A DNA stretch of 64,000 nt from Accumulibacter sp. (GCA_024235715.1 JACKLW010000017.1:1-64000); one strand, 5' to 3'; positions 36,249-46,119 are shown, counted from the first letter of the stretch. Numbers and translations are program-made. Notes: generated from the letters alone by a model not told the origin.

Positions 36249-37973
36249 CTAAGGGCTGCTGCCGCCATTGCCGGCGCTATTTCTCGCCGGGTTGAACCAA
36301 CGCCACAGCAGCCCCTGCGCATCATGCCCCGTAAGCACGTATTCGAGTGCATTCCGATTGTCCAGCGTAAGGTTCTGCGCCGCCTTGGCCGCGCGCGCGC
36401 CGGCAAATAGTAGTTCGTCCCCCGGCCTGAGCACGGTGTCGTCGTCCGGAAGTTCCTGATCGCGTCCCTCGCGCACCAGCAGCAGCGGCAGCAGCGGCAG
36501 ATACTCATGGCGATTGGACGGGTCGCGGCGCAACATGCGCAGATCGATCGTCGCCTCCTGCGTCGTCAACAGCTTGTGTACCGCCGGGGCATCGGCCGCG
36601 GCCAGCCTGGCACTCCAGACCTGCGGCACGCGATGCCCACAGAGTTCCTCGAGTTGCCTGGCCACGGTCGCGGCGCGCGCATCGGGCCAAGCGCGCACAT
36701 GGCGGAGAAAGCGGGTCAGCAGCGGCGAGGTGATCAGCGCCATGCACTCGCGCGCAACGATCCGCGACGGTACCATCGTGAAGTCGGCATCGTAAGCGTC
36801 GAACAGGACCTCGTTGGCAGCCCGGTTCTGACGCACGACGACGAACAGTTCCGGGTTGATTTCCTTGGCCGTCATCGCGATCGAGAGGTTGTTGGTATCG
36901 TTGTCGCCACCGGCGACGATTCCCACCGCGGTTTCTATTCCTGCCAGCCGCAGCGGCTCCGCTTCCATGCCATGGCCAACGATGTGGCGCACGGTGACCG
37001 GCAGATTCTGCTCGGGAGCGATCACTGTCAGGCTCACTCCCTGCCTCTCCAGATTGCGTACCACCGCTTGCCCGAAGAGGCCGTAGCCGCACACCACCCA
37101 GTCACCCACGGGCGGATCGTGTCGTTCGGGGACCGGTTGACCGGGCAGCCCGGTGAGCAGATCCACCAGGCGGAACCAACTCGGGGAATGAATCGCCTGC
37201 GCCAGGTAGTCGGCGAATTTCTCGAAGTGATTGACGACATAGTGGGTCCCGAAGGACATCATGTTGCGCTCGACCGCCGGGCTGGCCACACGCGCCACGA
37301 CCATCAGCCCTGGATTGACCAGCCGGCTGGCGATCGCCACCGACAGATTGGCCGAATCGTCGTCGGTGATCGCCAGGACACCGCGACAGCTGCGGTGTTT
37401 CATGCCGGCGAGGAGCAGGTTTTGCGGCTGCGCGGCATCGGCACACATGACCAGGATGTCAGCGGCGAAATCCTCGAGTTCGAGTTCCTGGATGCGCGCC
37501 TCGTCACGTTCGAGCGCCACCACGCGGATACCGCCACGATCGAGCGCGCGGGCGATCAGCAAGCCGGTTTCACCGCAACCGCAGATGATGTAGAAAGGCT
37601 CGCCCAGATGCATGACCCGGCGCGCAAACTGGCCGCTCTGCAACACCTGCTGAAAGCCCTTGTCCTGGACCAGTGCCAGCAGGCTGATGATCGAGTATGA
37701 CCAGCCGATAACCGACAGGAAGATGCACACCGTGACCCACATCCGCTGCGCGTCGGAGAAGGTCGCCGGGATTTCCCCGAAACCGATCGTCGTCGCCGTG
37801 TAGCTGACGAAATAGAAGGCGTGGAAGAAACTCATCGGCGGCGCTGGCCGGCCTTGTGCATCGATGCCGGGAACCAGCGTCAGGCCAAGAGTGGACACCG
37901 CATACAGGACGATCAGCACGATCAGCGGCACCCGCATCCGCCGCAGCGCGAGGAAGAAGATGCTGGTGTTCAT
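36249..37973 (-). CDS. potassium channel protein with two RCK (TrkA-N) domains
   Basis: A 574-residue two-helix K+ channel subunit. Helix 1 is at about 13-34; the pore helix and selectivity filter T-T-I-G-F-G-E at 61-67; helix 2 at about 78-102. Two cytoplasmic Rossmann domains follow: PFYIICGCGETGLLIARAL (about 126-260) and DWVVCGYGLFGQAVVRNLE (about 293-430). A TrkA-C-like domain ends near residue 545. Domains of this type gate conduction on binding nucleotides or ions. A carrier of two RCK units on one chain would need four chains for a ring of eight. It follows the small membrane gene at 37987 by 13 bp. Confidence 0.9.
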   Translation of the reverse strand: MNTSIFFLALRRMRVPLIVLIVLYAVSTLGLTLVPGIDAQGRPAPPMSFFHAFYFVSYTATTIGFGEIPATFSDAQRMWVTVCIFLSVIGWSYSIISLLALVQDKGFQQVLQSGQFARRVMHLGEPFYIICGCGETGLLIARALDRGGIRVVALERDEARIQELELEDFAADILVMCADAAQPQNLLLAGMKHRSCRGVLAITDDDSANLSVAIASRLVNPGLMVVARVASPAVERNMMSFGTHYVVNHFEKFADYLAQAIHSPSWFRLVDLLTGLPGQPVPERHDPPVGDWVVCGYGLFGQAVVRNLERQGVSLTVIAPEQNLPVTVRHIVGHGMEAEPLRLAGIETAVGIVAGGDNDTNNLSIAMTAKEINPELFVVVRQNRAANEVLFDAYDADFTMVPSRIVARECMALITSPLLTRFLRHVRAWPDARAATVARQLEELCGHRVPQVWSARLAAADAPAVHKLLTTQEATIDLRMLRRDPSNRHEYLPLLPLLLVREGRDQELPDDDTVLRPGDELLFAGARAAKAAQNLTLDNRNALEYVLTGHDAQGLLWRWFNPARNSAGNGGSSP

Positions 37974-37986
37974 TCCTCGGCCGCCA

Positions 37987-38370
37987 TCAGCGTCGCAACA
38001 TCACCGTTTCCGAAATCAGCAACACCAGGGAAACGAAGTTTGCCAGCAAAGCGCCGCCACTGAGCGAAACGACGCTGGTGGTCACGTAAGCGCTCATCCC
38101 CTCGCCGGTCACATGTACGGCGATCGCCCATACGCAGGCCGCTGCCACCAGTTGCAGGTCTGCAACCAGGCTGGTCGACAGATGCACCGCGCCGATCTGC
38201 GTGCGGTCACCGAACTTGAGAACGGTGGCGATCAGGTTGACCACGATCGCCGCAAACAGCTCATAGATATGGTGGTGCATCGGGTTGTCGATGCTGCCGA
38301 GAAAGAAGCCGAAGTTCAGCGTTGCAGCCAGAACGATGAAGAAGCCGAATATCACTTTCTCGAGATTCAT
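37987..38370 (-). CDS. small membrane protein (DUF6394-like) upstream of K+ channel
   Basis: A 127-residue protein with four likely membrane helices, starting MNLEKVIFGFFIVLAATLNF. It includes DNPMHHHIYELFAAIVVNLI, with a conserved His triplet, in a loop or helix end. I know similar proteins only as uncharacterised (DUF6394) neighbours of TrkA-domain channels. GGAGG lies eight bases before ATG 38370, so the longer open frame is rejected. The 13-bp gap to the channel gene indicates an operon, and an accessory channel role is a guess. Confidence 0.82.
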   Translation of the reverse strand: MNLEKVIFGFFIVLAATLNFGFFLGSIDNPMHHHIYELFAAIVVNLIATVLKFGDRTQIGAVHLSTSLVADLQLVAAACVWAIAVHVTGEGMSAYVTTSVVSLSGGALLANFVSLVLLISETVMLRR

Positions 38371-38509
38371 GAGCGGGGCCTCCAGGCCAGAAAATGCCAC
38401 CGCACGGGCAGCAGGGGCATGGCCTGGCAGCATACTCGCCTGCAAACCGAAAACAAACCGGCGGCGAGCGCCTCGCCGCTGCCAGGCGGGTGAGCGTTTG
38501 CGTTCGGCA

Positions 38510-41500
38510 TCAACCGGCCTCGATGGCCGCCGCCACTTCGCCACCGACCGTCTTTCGCCGCGCCAGCAGGGTGTAGACGGTCGGCACGACAAAGAGCGTG
38601 AAGAAGGTGCCGAGCAGCAGCCCGCCAACAATCACCCAGCCAATCTGCTGCCGGCTCTCGGCGCCGGCACCGCTGGCCAGTGCCAGGGGAATGGTTCCCA
38701 GGACCATTGCCCCGGTGGTCATCAGGATCGGTCGCAGGCGCAGTTCGGAAGCGTCGATCACCGCCTGCCTGAGCGCACGCCCCTGCTCCTGCAACTGGTT
38801 GGCGAACTCGACGATCAGAATACCGTGCTTGGTGATCAGGCCGACCAGCGTCACCAGCCCGATCTGGCTGTAGACGTTGAGAGTACCGCCGGTCAGCAGC
38901 AGCGCCAGCAGGGCGCCGGTCATCGACAGAGGCACCGTCAGCATGATGATGAACGGATCGCGAAAGCTCTCGAACTGGGCAGCCAGCACCAGATAGATGA
39001 AGGCCAGGGCGAGCACGAAGGTGAGCGCCAGCGACGACGACGAGAGCTTGAACTCGCGCGACTGACCGGCGTAGTCGACCGCATAGCCGGCCGGCAGGAC
39101 ACGCTCCGCCGCCTGCTCCAGAAAGTTCAGTGCGTCACCCATGGCATATCCCGGCGCCAGATTGGCGGTGATGGTGACCGCCCGGCGCTGACCGAAATGG
39201 TTGAGTTCGCGGGGGCTGACCGTCTCGTCGACGGTCAGCAGATTGGCCAGCGGAATCATGCTGCCATCCCTGGCGCGGACAAAGATGTCGCGGATGTCGG
39301 AAGGGGTGGCACGATCGCTGTTGGCCACCTGCACGATCACGTCGTACTGCTCGCCCTCGCGCTTGAAGCGGGTGACCTGACGCCCCCCGAGCATCGTTTC
39401 CAGCGTGCGGCCGACGGTCTCGATCTGCACGCCGGTGTCCGACGACTTGTCGCGATTGACGCGCACCGACAGTTCCGGCTTGTTCAGCTTGAGGTCGGTA
39501 TCGACGTTGCTGAAACCCGGGTTCCTGGCGACTTCTTCAAGGATCTTGCCGGTCATCTGCTCCAGCTCCGCGTACGAGGCCGAAGTCAGGATGACGAAGT
39601 TGATCGGCCGCTCGCGCGGGCTCTGGCCCAGCGACGGTGGCTGCACCGGAAACGCCAGCACGCCGGGAATTCCCATGAACTTCGGGAACAGTTCCTTGAC
39701 CACCGCAGCAGCGTTGCGCGGGCGTTCGTTCCAGTCGCTCAGCCCGACGAAGGAGATACCCTGACTGACCGTCGGGTTGCCGGCGACAACGAAGTAGCGC
39801 TCGACATCCTTGGTGTTCGCGTAGATGTCCTCGAGTTGCCGCGCGTACTTGTCCGTATAGTCCAGCGTCGCCCCTTCCGGCGCCAGGAAGACGCCAAGAA
39901 TGATGCCGCGATCCTCGATCGGCGCCAGTTCGGACTTCAGCGCCTTGAGCAGGAAGACATTCGATCCGGCCACCACGACGAAGACCAGCATCACCAGCCA
40001 GCGCCGTTGCAGCGCCAGGGTCAGCAAGCGGCGATAGCCGCGCGTCACAGCATTGAGCACATTCTCTACCCAGAGATAGGCTTTGCCGTGCCGCGGCTCG
40101 TGCTTCAGCAGCAGCGAACACATCATCGGTGACAGGGTCAGCGCGACGAAGCCCGAGACCAGCACCGCCCCGGCCAGGGTCAGCGCGAACTCGACGAACA
40201 GCTTGCCCGTGCGGCCGGTCATGAAGGCCACTGGTGCATACACCGCGGCCAGGGTAATGGTCATCGCGACGACCGCAAAGCCGATCTCCTGCGCGCCCTG
40301 CAGCGCAGCTTGCCGCCGCGGCATGCCCTGTTCGATGTGCCGGTAGATGTTCTCGAGGACGACGATCGCGTCATCGACGACCAGACCAATGGCCAGCACC
40401 AGCGCCAGCAGGGTCAGGGTATTGATGCTGAAGCCGAGCATCAGCATCAGCGCGAAAGCGCCGATCAGCGATACCGGAATGGTCACCAGGGGAATCAGCG
40501 TTGCCCGGAAATTGCGCAGGAAGAGAAAGATGATCAGCAACACCAGCAGCATCGCCTCGCCGATGGTCTCGAATACGGCATCGATCGAGCGGGCGATGAA
40601 CACCGACGAGTCGTAGGCGATATTCACCGTCATCCCCTGCGGCAGTTCGTCGACCACCCTGGGCAACTCGCTGCGCAGGGCACGCGACAGTTCGAGCGGA
40701 TTGGCCGTCGCCTGCTTGATGACGCCCAGGGCGACGGCAGGGCGGCCCTTGAAACGGACGCTGCTGCGCTCGGACTCGGCGCCTATCTCGACCCGGCCGA
40801 GATCGCCGATACGCACCGGATAGCTGCCCTTGCCGTCGCTGGTCTGCTTGACGATGATTTCGGCGAACTGTGCTGGCTCGGACAGCTCGGTCCTGGCGAC
40901 GACCGAGAACTCGCGGCTCTGGCTTTCGATGCGACCGGCCGGCACCTCGACGTTCTGCCGGCGCAGCGCGTCCTCGACGTCCTGCGGCGTGAGGTTGAAG
41001 GCCGCCAGGCGATCACGATCCAGCCAGATGCGCATGGCGTACCTGCGTTCGCCGAAAACACGCACGTCGGCGGCTCCGGGCAGCGTCTGCAGGCGCGGCT
41101 TGACGATGCGGTTGGCAACGTCGGTGACTTCCAGCGCCGAGTGCCGGTCCGAAGAGAAGGCCAGCCAGATGATCGGATTGGCGTCGGCCTCTACCTTGGC
41201 GATCACCGGCTCGTCGATGGCTGTCGGCAGCTTGTTGCGGACCCGCGAGACGCGATCGCGAACGTCGGCGGCGGCCGAGTCCGGATTGCGTTCGAGTTTG
41301 AAGCGCACCGAAATCTGGCTGTTCTCCTGCCGCGAGATCGAGGTGATCACGTCCACCCCCTCGATCCCGGCCAGCGAGTCCTCGAGCGGCTTGCTGATCT
41401 GCGACTCGACGATCTCGGCCGAAGCGCCGCGATAGGTCGTGGTGACGGTCACCACCGGCTCGTCGATTTTCGGGTATTCGCGCACCGGCAGCCGGGTGTA

Positions 41501-41584
41501 CGAGACCATCCCGATCAGCATGATCGCCAGCGACAGCACGGTCGCAAAGACCGGCCGGCGGATACACAGATCGGAAATCCTCAT
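38510..41584 (-). CDS. RND efflux transporter, permease subunit (HAE1 family)
   Basis: A full-length 1024-residue inner-membrane proton-driven pump of the AcrB/MexB superfamily with 12 helices and two large periplasmic loops. Marks are the start MRISDLCIRRPVFATVLSLA, FSINTLTLLALVLAIGLVVDDAIVVLE (read in halves) with the paired aspartates of the proton relay in helix 4, and GLITKHGILIVEFANQL in the second half. The exported compound cannot be told; the VexF/MexI-like group is a fair guess. Its ATG overlaps the stop of the adaptor gene (ATGA). No outer-membrane factor gene follows, so a TolC-like channel must come from elsewhere. Confidence 0.95.
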   Translation of the reverse strand: MRISDLCIRRPVFATVLSLAIMLIGMVSYTRLPVREYPKIDEPVVTVTTTYRGASAEIVESQISKPLEDSLAGIEGVDVITSISRQENSQISVRFKLERNPDSAAADVRDRVSRVRNKLPTAIDEPVIAKVEADANPIIWLAFSSDRHSALEVTDVANRIVKPRLQTLPGAADVRVFGERRYAMRIWLDRDRLAAFNLTPQDVEDALRRQNVEVPAGRIESQSREFSVVARTELSEPAQFAEIIVKQTSDGKGSYPVRIGDLGRVEIGAESERSSVRFKGRPAVALGVIKQATANPLELSRALRSELPRVVDELPQGMTVNIAYDSSVFIARSIDAVFETIGEAMLLVLLIIFLFLRNFRATLIPLVTIPVSLIGAFALMLMLGFSINTLTLLALVLAIGLVVDDAIVVLENIYRHIEQGMPRRQAALQGAQEIGFAVVAMTITLAAVYAPVAFMTGRTGKLFVEFALTLAGAVLVSGFVALTLSPMMCSLLLKHEPRHGKAYLWVENVLNAVTRGYRRLLTLALQRRWLVMLVFVVVAGSNVFLLKALKSELAPIEDRGIILGVFLAPEGATLDYTDKYARQLEDIYANTKDVERYFVVAGNPTVSQGISFVGLSDWNERPRNAAAVVKELFPKFMGIPGVLAFPVQPPSLGQSPRERPINFVILTSASYAELEQMTGKILEEVARNPGFSNVDTDLKLNKPELSVRVNRDKSSDTGVQIETVGRTLETMLGGRQVTRFKREGEQYDVIVQVANSDRATPSDIRDIFVRARDGSMIPLANLLTVDETVSPRELNHFGQRRAVTITANLAPGYAMGDALNFLEQAAERVLPAGYAVDYAGQSREFKLSSSSLALTFVLALAFIYLVLAAQFESFRDPFIIMLTVPLSMTGALLALLLTGGTLNVYSQIGLVTLVGLITKHGILIVEFANQLQEQGRALRQAVIDASELRLRPILMTTGAMVLGTIPLALASGAGAESRQQIGWVIVGGLLLGTFFTLFVVPTVYTLLARRKTVGGEVAAAIEAG

Positions 41585-42819
41585 TTGCCGGAGCCCGCTG
41601 GTCCCACCGCCTTGTCGGCGCTGGCTTCAGGCCGTGCGCTCGCCGGGGCACCCTCGCCGCTGCCTGCCGGCGGGCCGCCGGAGGTGCCCGAAGCCTCCGC
41701 GGCGAGGGCACGCACGGGCGCACCATCGCGCAGTTTCAGCTGGCCGGCGGTGACCACCTCGTCGCCCGCGCGCAAACCCTCGACGACCTCGACCTGGGCG
41801 TCGCGGCGCAGCCCGGTTCGTATGGGCACCCGCTGCGCCTTGCCGTCGGCGACGCGATAGACGTACGGCGCCCTGCTGTCCGGCACCAGCGCCTGTTCCG
41901 GGATCAGCAGCACGTTGTCGCGGCGCTCGAAGATCAGCCGCACGCGAACGAACATGCCCGGCCGCAACAGCCCCGCGCCGTTCGCCAGGCGGGCGCGCAG
42001 CGAAATGGCGCGCCCACTGGCCTCGACCAGCGGATTGATGGCGTCGAGGACCGCCGGGAAGATCTGACCGGGCAGAGCGTCGCTGGACACCTCGAGTTGC
42101 TGTCCCGGCCTGAGCCGGCCGAGATACGATTCGGGCAGGCGAAAATCGACCTTCAGCGTACCGATGTCCTCGAGGTTGACCAGTTCCTGTCCCTCCTTGA
42201 CGTAATCGCCGACGCTCACGTTGCGAATGCCGACGACGCCGGAGAACGGCGCCCGGATACGCGTCTTGTCCAGCCTGGCCAGCGCCAGAGCCAGCGCCGC
42301 TTCCTGCACTTTCAAGGCGGCCTGGGTATTGTCGAGCGCCTGCCCGCTGACGAACTTTTTCGCGAACAGGTCCTGCGTGCGCTGGTGATTGGCCAGTGCC
42401 AACGCCAGACCGGCCCTCGCCTGGTCGACTTCGGCCGCCTGCGTCGCCGCATCGAGGGCCACCAGCAGCGCCCCCTTGCGAACCGCAACGCCATCCTTGA
42501 AGTTGATCGAGGCGATGCGCCCGGCTATCTCGGGACGCAGGACAACCGACTCATTGGAGCGCAGTGAGCCTACTGCCGTGGCATCGACAGCGACTTCGGA
42601 AGCCTGCACCTTCGCGGTCTCGACGGCCATCGGGAATCCACCGGCAGGCCCTGAACTGGCGGCATCGCCGGCCTTCGCTCCGCCACCGGCCGGCGCCGCA
42701 GCCGGCATCGGGCCCGCAGGCGCGCGAAAACCGGCATGGGCAAGGTAGCCGAGAGCGACAAGACCGGCCAGCGCGACGGCCAGAACCAGGAATCGATTGT
42801 TTCGGCTAGACATGACCAT
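41581..42819 (-). CDS. RND efflux periplasmic adaptor subunit
   Basis: A 412-residue membrane fusion protein. It has an N-terminal signal anchor (FLVLAVALAGLVALGYL), a Pro/Ala/Gly-rich stretch (about 30-60), then the lipoyl halves (VLRPEIAGRIASINFKDG and RIRAPFSGVVGIRNVSVGDYV, read in pieces) around an alpha-hairpin. A beta-barrel and the membrane-proximal domain (VLLIPEQALVPD) follow. The last 35 residues are low-complexity Ala/Gly/Ser/Pro. It links the RND pump to an outer-membrane channel. ATGs at 42819 and 42813 are both possible; GGGAGAA favours the first. Confidence 0.93.
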   Translation of the reverse strand: MVMSSRNNRFLVLAVALAGLVALGYLAHAGFRAPAGPMPAAAPAGGGAKAGDAASSGPAGGFPMAVETAKVQASEVAVDATAVGSLRSNESVVLRPEIAGRIASINFKDGVAVRKGALLVALDAATQAAEVDQARAGLALALANHQRTQDLFAKKFVSGQALDNTQAALKVQEAALALALARLDKTRIRAPFSGVVGIRNVSVGDYVKEGQELVNLEDIGTLKVDFRLPESYLGRLRPGQQLEVSSDALPGQIFPAVLDAINPLVEASGRAISLRARLANGAGLLRPGMFVRVRLIFERRDNVLLIPEQALVPDSRAPYVYRVADGKAQRVPIRTGLRRDAQVEVVEGLRAGDEVVTAGQLKLRDGAPVRALAAEASGTSGGPPAGSGEGAPASARPEASADKAVGPAGSGK

Positions 42820-43064
42820 CCAGTTCTCCCGCCGCAGCGAGCAATTGAAAAGACTGCAAACCTGCCCACGGCAGCTGGCGGCAGGCGGGCGAAGTGTACC
42901 CAAGCGCCATCGTTTCGCAAACCCCGGCGCTGATGCAGGATCGAGCGCGCGCAGGGCAAGGCGCGGAAGGCGCACTGCTGCCGACGCGCTTCGACTCTTC
43001 GCCTTGCGGTGCTAAAGTTTGCCCTGCAGTCTGCCGTTGACCTATTGTCTGCCGATTGCCTGAG

Positions 43065-43123
43065 GGCTGCCCGGTTTCCCGGTGGCAGCCTCCCGCATCG
43101 GGAAACCGCCGCGTGAACGGGAG
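43065..43123 (+). promoter_or_regulatory. structured leader with competing hairpins before the gene at 43134
   Basis: In the 314-bp gene-free gap, three complementary pairs interleave. GGCTGCC 43065-43071 pairs with GGCAGCC 43084-43090. CGGTTTCCCG 43072-43081 pairs with CGGGAAACCG 43099-43108 (10 bp, perfect). CTCCCG 43090-43095 can pair with CGGGAG 43118-43123, which includes the likely ribosome binding site. The first two cannot form together without strain. This could be a translational switch, but GC-rich sequence yields such pairs by chance; no known riboswitch class was recognised. Confidence 0.4.
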
Positions 43124-43133
43124 TAGTGGAACA

Positions 43134-43472
43134 ATGAGGATTCCCGCCGAAGTCGTACCGCCCGTCAGCAACATCAGCAAGGAGCCCGACGACGTCAGGA
43201 AACCGGAACCGGTCAGCAGCGCGACGACAATCGCCAACGACCTTTCCGGGGGGCTGCGGAACCAGTTGCCGCCTGGCGCCAATCCGCCACCTAGGCGGCA
43301 ACCGGCGGCTGCCGAGGCCGGCGGGGACGTGCCCCCTGAAGCTCATCCGCCAGCGATTGAACGCCGCCAGAAGGAGCGCCGTATCGAAAAGCGGCCGGTC
43401 CTGCTCGACACGCGTTCAAAAAGCGGGCGTCGCAAAGCTGGCGGTGACGTCAAGGTCAACATCAAGGTCTGA
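43134..43472 (+). CDS. small proline-rich, probably disordered hypothetical protein
   Basis: A 112-residue protein without signal peptide or membrane helix. Residues 1-80 are rich in Pro, Ala, Glu and Ser and look disordered. The C-terminal third is highly basic and contains ERRQKERRIEKRPVLLDTRS followed by KSGRRK, a motif I have seen in other beta-proteobacterial hypotheticals. ATG 43134 follows GGGAG by ten bases. The frame is open upstream to 43056. It diverges from the RND operon and converges on purM. Confidence 0.65.
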   Translation: MRIPAEVVPPVSNISKEPDDVRKPEPVSSATTIANDLSGGLRNQLPPGANPPPRRQPAAAEAGGDVPPEAHPPAIERRQKERRIEKRPVLLDTRSKSGRRKAGGDVKVNIKV

Positions 43473-43498
43473 CCAGCCAGCGGCCGGCCCTCACCAGC

Positions 43499-44536
43499 TC
43501 ATACGACGGCAGTCGGCGCTTCGCCCAAGCTGCGCGCCATGATGCTGCCGATGACTACCGCCGGCTCACCGGCGTCACGCAGAATCTGCAGCGCTCCTGG
43601 CGCGTCCTCACGGGAAACGACGACGACCATGCCGATACCGCAGTTGAAGACGCGGTGCATTTCGTCGTCGGCAACGCCACCTTCGCGCTGCAGCCAATCG
43701 AACAGTCTCGGGCGTTGCCAGGCGGCCTGCGCGATTTCTGCGCGCACTTCCTCCGGCAGGATGCGCGGCACGTTGCCGGTCAGGCCACCACCGGTGATAT
43801 GCGCCATTCCCTTGACGGGCAGGGCCTTCGTCAGCGCCAGCAACGGCTTGACGTAGATCCGCGTCGGCGCCATCACCGCGTCGGCGAGTGTCTGCTCGCC
43901 GTCGAAGGGCGCTGCCAGATCGGCCCCCGAACGGGCGATGATCCTGCGCACCAGCGAGTAGCCGTTGGAATGCGCTCCCGATGACGGCAGCCCGATAAGC
44001 ACGTCGCCCGGAACGATCGTCGAGCCGTCGATGATTGCCGATTTTTCGACGATGCCCACCGCAAACCCGGCCAGGTCGTACTCGCCCTCGGGGTACATCC
44101 CCGGCATTTCAGCCGTTTCTCCGCCCATCAGCGCACAGCCGGCCAGTTCGCAGCCCGCGGCAATGCCTTTGACGACGCGTGCTGCAGTGACCACGTCGAG
44201 CTTGCCACAGGCCAGGTAATCAAGGAAGAACAGCGGCTCGGCACCTTGCACGAGAATATCGTTGACACTCATCGCCACCAGGTCGATGCCGATGGTGTCG
44301 TGCCGCTGCAACTGGAACGCCAGCTTCAATTTGGTGCCGACGCCATCGGTCCCGGACACCAGCACCGGCTCGCGATAGCCCTTCGGCACTTCGAACAAGG
44401 CACCAAAGCCGCCAATACCGCCGAGGACGCCGTCGCGCAGTGTCTTTCTGGCGAAAGGCTTGATTCGTTCGACGAGTTCATCGCCAGCGTCTATATCGAC
44501 GCCCGCGTCGCGATAGGAGAGGGATTCCTGAGTCAT
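43499..44536 (-). CDS. purM: phosphoribosylformylglycinamidine cyclo-ligase
   Basis: The 345-residue AIR synthase closes the imidazole ring in purine synthesis with ATP. Typical segments are [47 protein letters not shown] (read in halves, ATP/phosphate site), [20 protein letters not shown] and [22 protein letters not shown]. The length matches E. coli PurM (345). The ATG at 44536 has no strong ribosome binding site. It diverges from hda, a purM / hda arrangement common in Betaproteobacteria. Confidence 0.98.
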   Translation of the reverse strand: MTQESLSYRDAGVDIDAGDELVERIKPFARKTLRDGVLGGIGGFGALFEVPKGYREPVLVSGTDGVGTKLKLAFQLQRHDTIGIDLVAMSVNDILVQGAEPLFFLDYLACGKLDVVTAARVVKGIAAGCELAGCALMGGETAEMPGMYPEGEYDLAGFAVGIVEKSAIIDGSTIVPGDVLIGLPSSGAHSNGYSLVRRIIARSGADLAAPFDGEQTLADAVMAPTRIYVKPLLALTKALPVKGMAHITGGGLTGNVPRILPEEVRAEIAQAAWQRPRLFDWLQREGGVADDEMHRVFNCGIGMVVVVSREDAPGALQILRDAGEPAVVIGSIMARSLGEAPTAVV

Positions 44537-44681
44537 TTGTAGCGTGTCCCGAGCAAGGCTGGTGAATGCCGCGTAGTGGTAGAATGGGCCACTCTTCCGA
44601 TCACCCGATCCCGAATCTTATCCGAAATGGCCCCCCCGCGTGCTTATCGCGCCGCAAACGCCCGACCCTGAACCTCCCCCG

Positions 44682-45338
44682 ATGCGCCAGTTGCTTCTTG
44701 ACCTGCTGCCCGAAGAACGGCCCAGTTTCGAGAATTTTGTCGCCGGCAGCAACGGGGAAGTGCTCACCGGACTGGCAGCCTGGCTTGCGCCGGGCAACCG
44801 CGAAACGCTGTTCTTTCTCTGGGGCGATGCCGGTGCCGGCAAGTCACATCTGCTGTCTGCCTGCCAGGCGGCGTACAGCGATGCGCGACTTGACCCGGAC
44901 TTGTCAGCCATCGCGCCAGACACGGCTTTCCACGCCGTCGACAACGTCGAATCGCTCGGCGAGCGCGGACAGATCACCCTTTTCAATCTGACCAATCGCC
45001 TCCGCGCCAGCGGCGGACGATTGCTCGTGGCGGCCAGCGCAGCCCCCCGGCACCTCGCTCTGCGCGAGGACCTGCGCACCCGGCTGGGCGGTGGACTGCT
45101 CTACCGACTGCAGCCCCTGAGTGACGCCGAGAAGCTCGCGGCGCTCCGCGAACTGGCGCAAGCACGCGGTCTGCGCCTGCCGCCCGAGGCTTTCGCCTAC
45201 CTCTTCTTGCGGGCACCTCGCGACATGCGCAGCCTCGCCGCCCTGCTGATGACCATCGACCGCTACTCCCTCGAAGAGAAGCGACCGGTCACCCTGGCGC
45301 TGCTGCGCGAGGTCCTGCAGACGCCCCTGAAACTCTGA
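44682..45338 (+). CDS. hda: DnaA regulatory inactivator Hda
   Basis: A 218-residue DnaA-AAA+ homologue. It starts MRQLLLDLLPEERPSFENFV, close to other Hda proteins; the N-terminal Q-L-x-L segment is the clamp-binding motif. The Walker A box is GDAGAGKS (48-55). With the DNA-loaded sliding clamp, Hda stimulates ATP hydrolysis by DnaA and so prevents re-initiation. ATG 44682 is chosen on family grounds although no ribosome binding site precedes it. A GTG at 44640 would add 14 residues. Confidence 0.93.
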   Translation: MRQLLLDLLPEERPSFENFVAGSNGEVLTGLAAWLAPGNRETLFFLWGDAGAGKSHLLSACQAAYSDARLDPDLSAIAPDTAFHAVDNVESLGERGQITLFNLTNRLRASGGRLLVAASAAPRHLALREDLRTRLGGGLLYRLQPLSDAEKLAALRELAQARGLRLPPEAFAYLFLRAPRDMRSLAALLMTIDRYSLEEKRPVTLALLREVLQTPLKL

Positions 45339-45357
45339 CCCGCCCGGAAGCACAACG

Positions 45358-46023
45358 ATGGATCTCGTCCTCTTTGACCTCGACAACACCCTGATCGCCG
45401 GCGACAGCGACTTTGAGTGGGCGCAGTTCCTGATTGCCAAAGGCGTTCTCGACCGCGCCTTGTACGAAGCGCGCAACCTCGAGTTCTACGAGCAATACAA
45501 GGCCGGCACGCTAGATATCGACATCTTCCTCGATTTTCAGCTGCAACCACTGGCGCGCCACCCGCGCCACGTGCTCGATGCCTGGCTTGGCGAATTCATG
45601 ACCCGGCACATCCTGCCGATCGTCGGCCGGAAAGCACGGGCGCTGGTTCGCCAGCACCTCGACAGCGGCGCCCTCTGTGCGATCGTCACGGCCACCAACA
45701 GCTTCGTCACCGCGCCGCTGGCCCGCAATCTGGGGATAGCACATCTGATTGCCACCATTCCGGCAAGCGAGAACGGCCAGTTTACCGGCCAGCCACGCGG
45801 CACACCCTCCTTCCGCGAAGGCAAGATCATCCGCGTCGATGCCTGGCTGGAAGCGATGGGGCTGTGGTGGGGCAGCTTCGAGCGTAGCTGGTTCTACAGC
45901 GACTCGCAGAACGACCTGCCCCTGCTGTCCAGGGTCAGCAACCCCGTGGCGGTCGACCCGGATGCACGCCTGCGCGCCCACGCCGAAGCCGCTGGCTGGC
46001 CGACAATCAGCCTCCTGGGCTGA
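45358..46023 (+). CDS. HAD-superfamily IB hydrolase (SerB-like)
   Basis: A 221-residue HAD phosphatase. Motif I is LVLFDLDNTLIAGDSDFEW (catalytic Asp 7 and 9), motif II is IVTATNSFVTAPLA and the motif III/IV region is FYSDSQNDLPLL. The IB subclass helix insert carries WLEAMGL. Its length and sequence resemble the phosphoserine-phosphatase-like proteins found between hda and pcnB in beta-proteobacteria; the natural substrate is unknown. It begins 19 bp after hda and is presumably in the same operon. Confidence 0.9.
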   Translation: MDLVLFDLDNTLIAGDSDFEWAQFLIAKGVLDRALYEARNLEFYEQYKAGTLDIDIFLDFQLQPLARHPRHVLDAWLGEFMTRHILPIVGRKARALVRQHLDSGALCAIVTATNSFVTAPLARNLGIAHLIATIPASENGQFTGQPRGTPSFREGKIIRVDAWLEAMGLWWGSFERSWFYSDSQNDLPLLSRVSNPVAVDPDARLRAHAEAAGWPTISLLG

Positions 46024-46119
46024 AGCCGCTTCGCGACAAGCCGCTGATTTTGCCGGCAATATCGGCTATCATGCCGCGCCTATGGCACAGCATAACCACA
46101 CAGGGACAAGACACGATCG

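Noticed and set aside
38285-40132. Plus-strand frame of 615 codons opposite the RND pump
   Set aside because: Shadow of the permease gene with Gln/His/Arg-rich translation.
44580-44585. TAGAAT as hda promoter
   Set aside because: The -35 position reads CTGGTG, too weak to claim.
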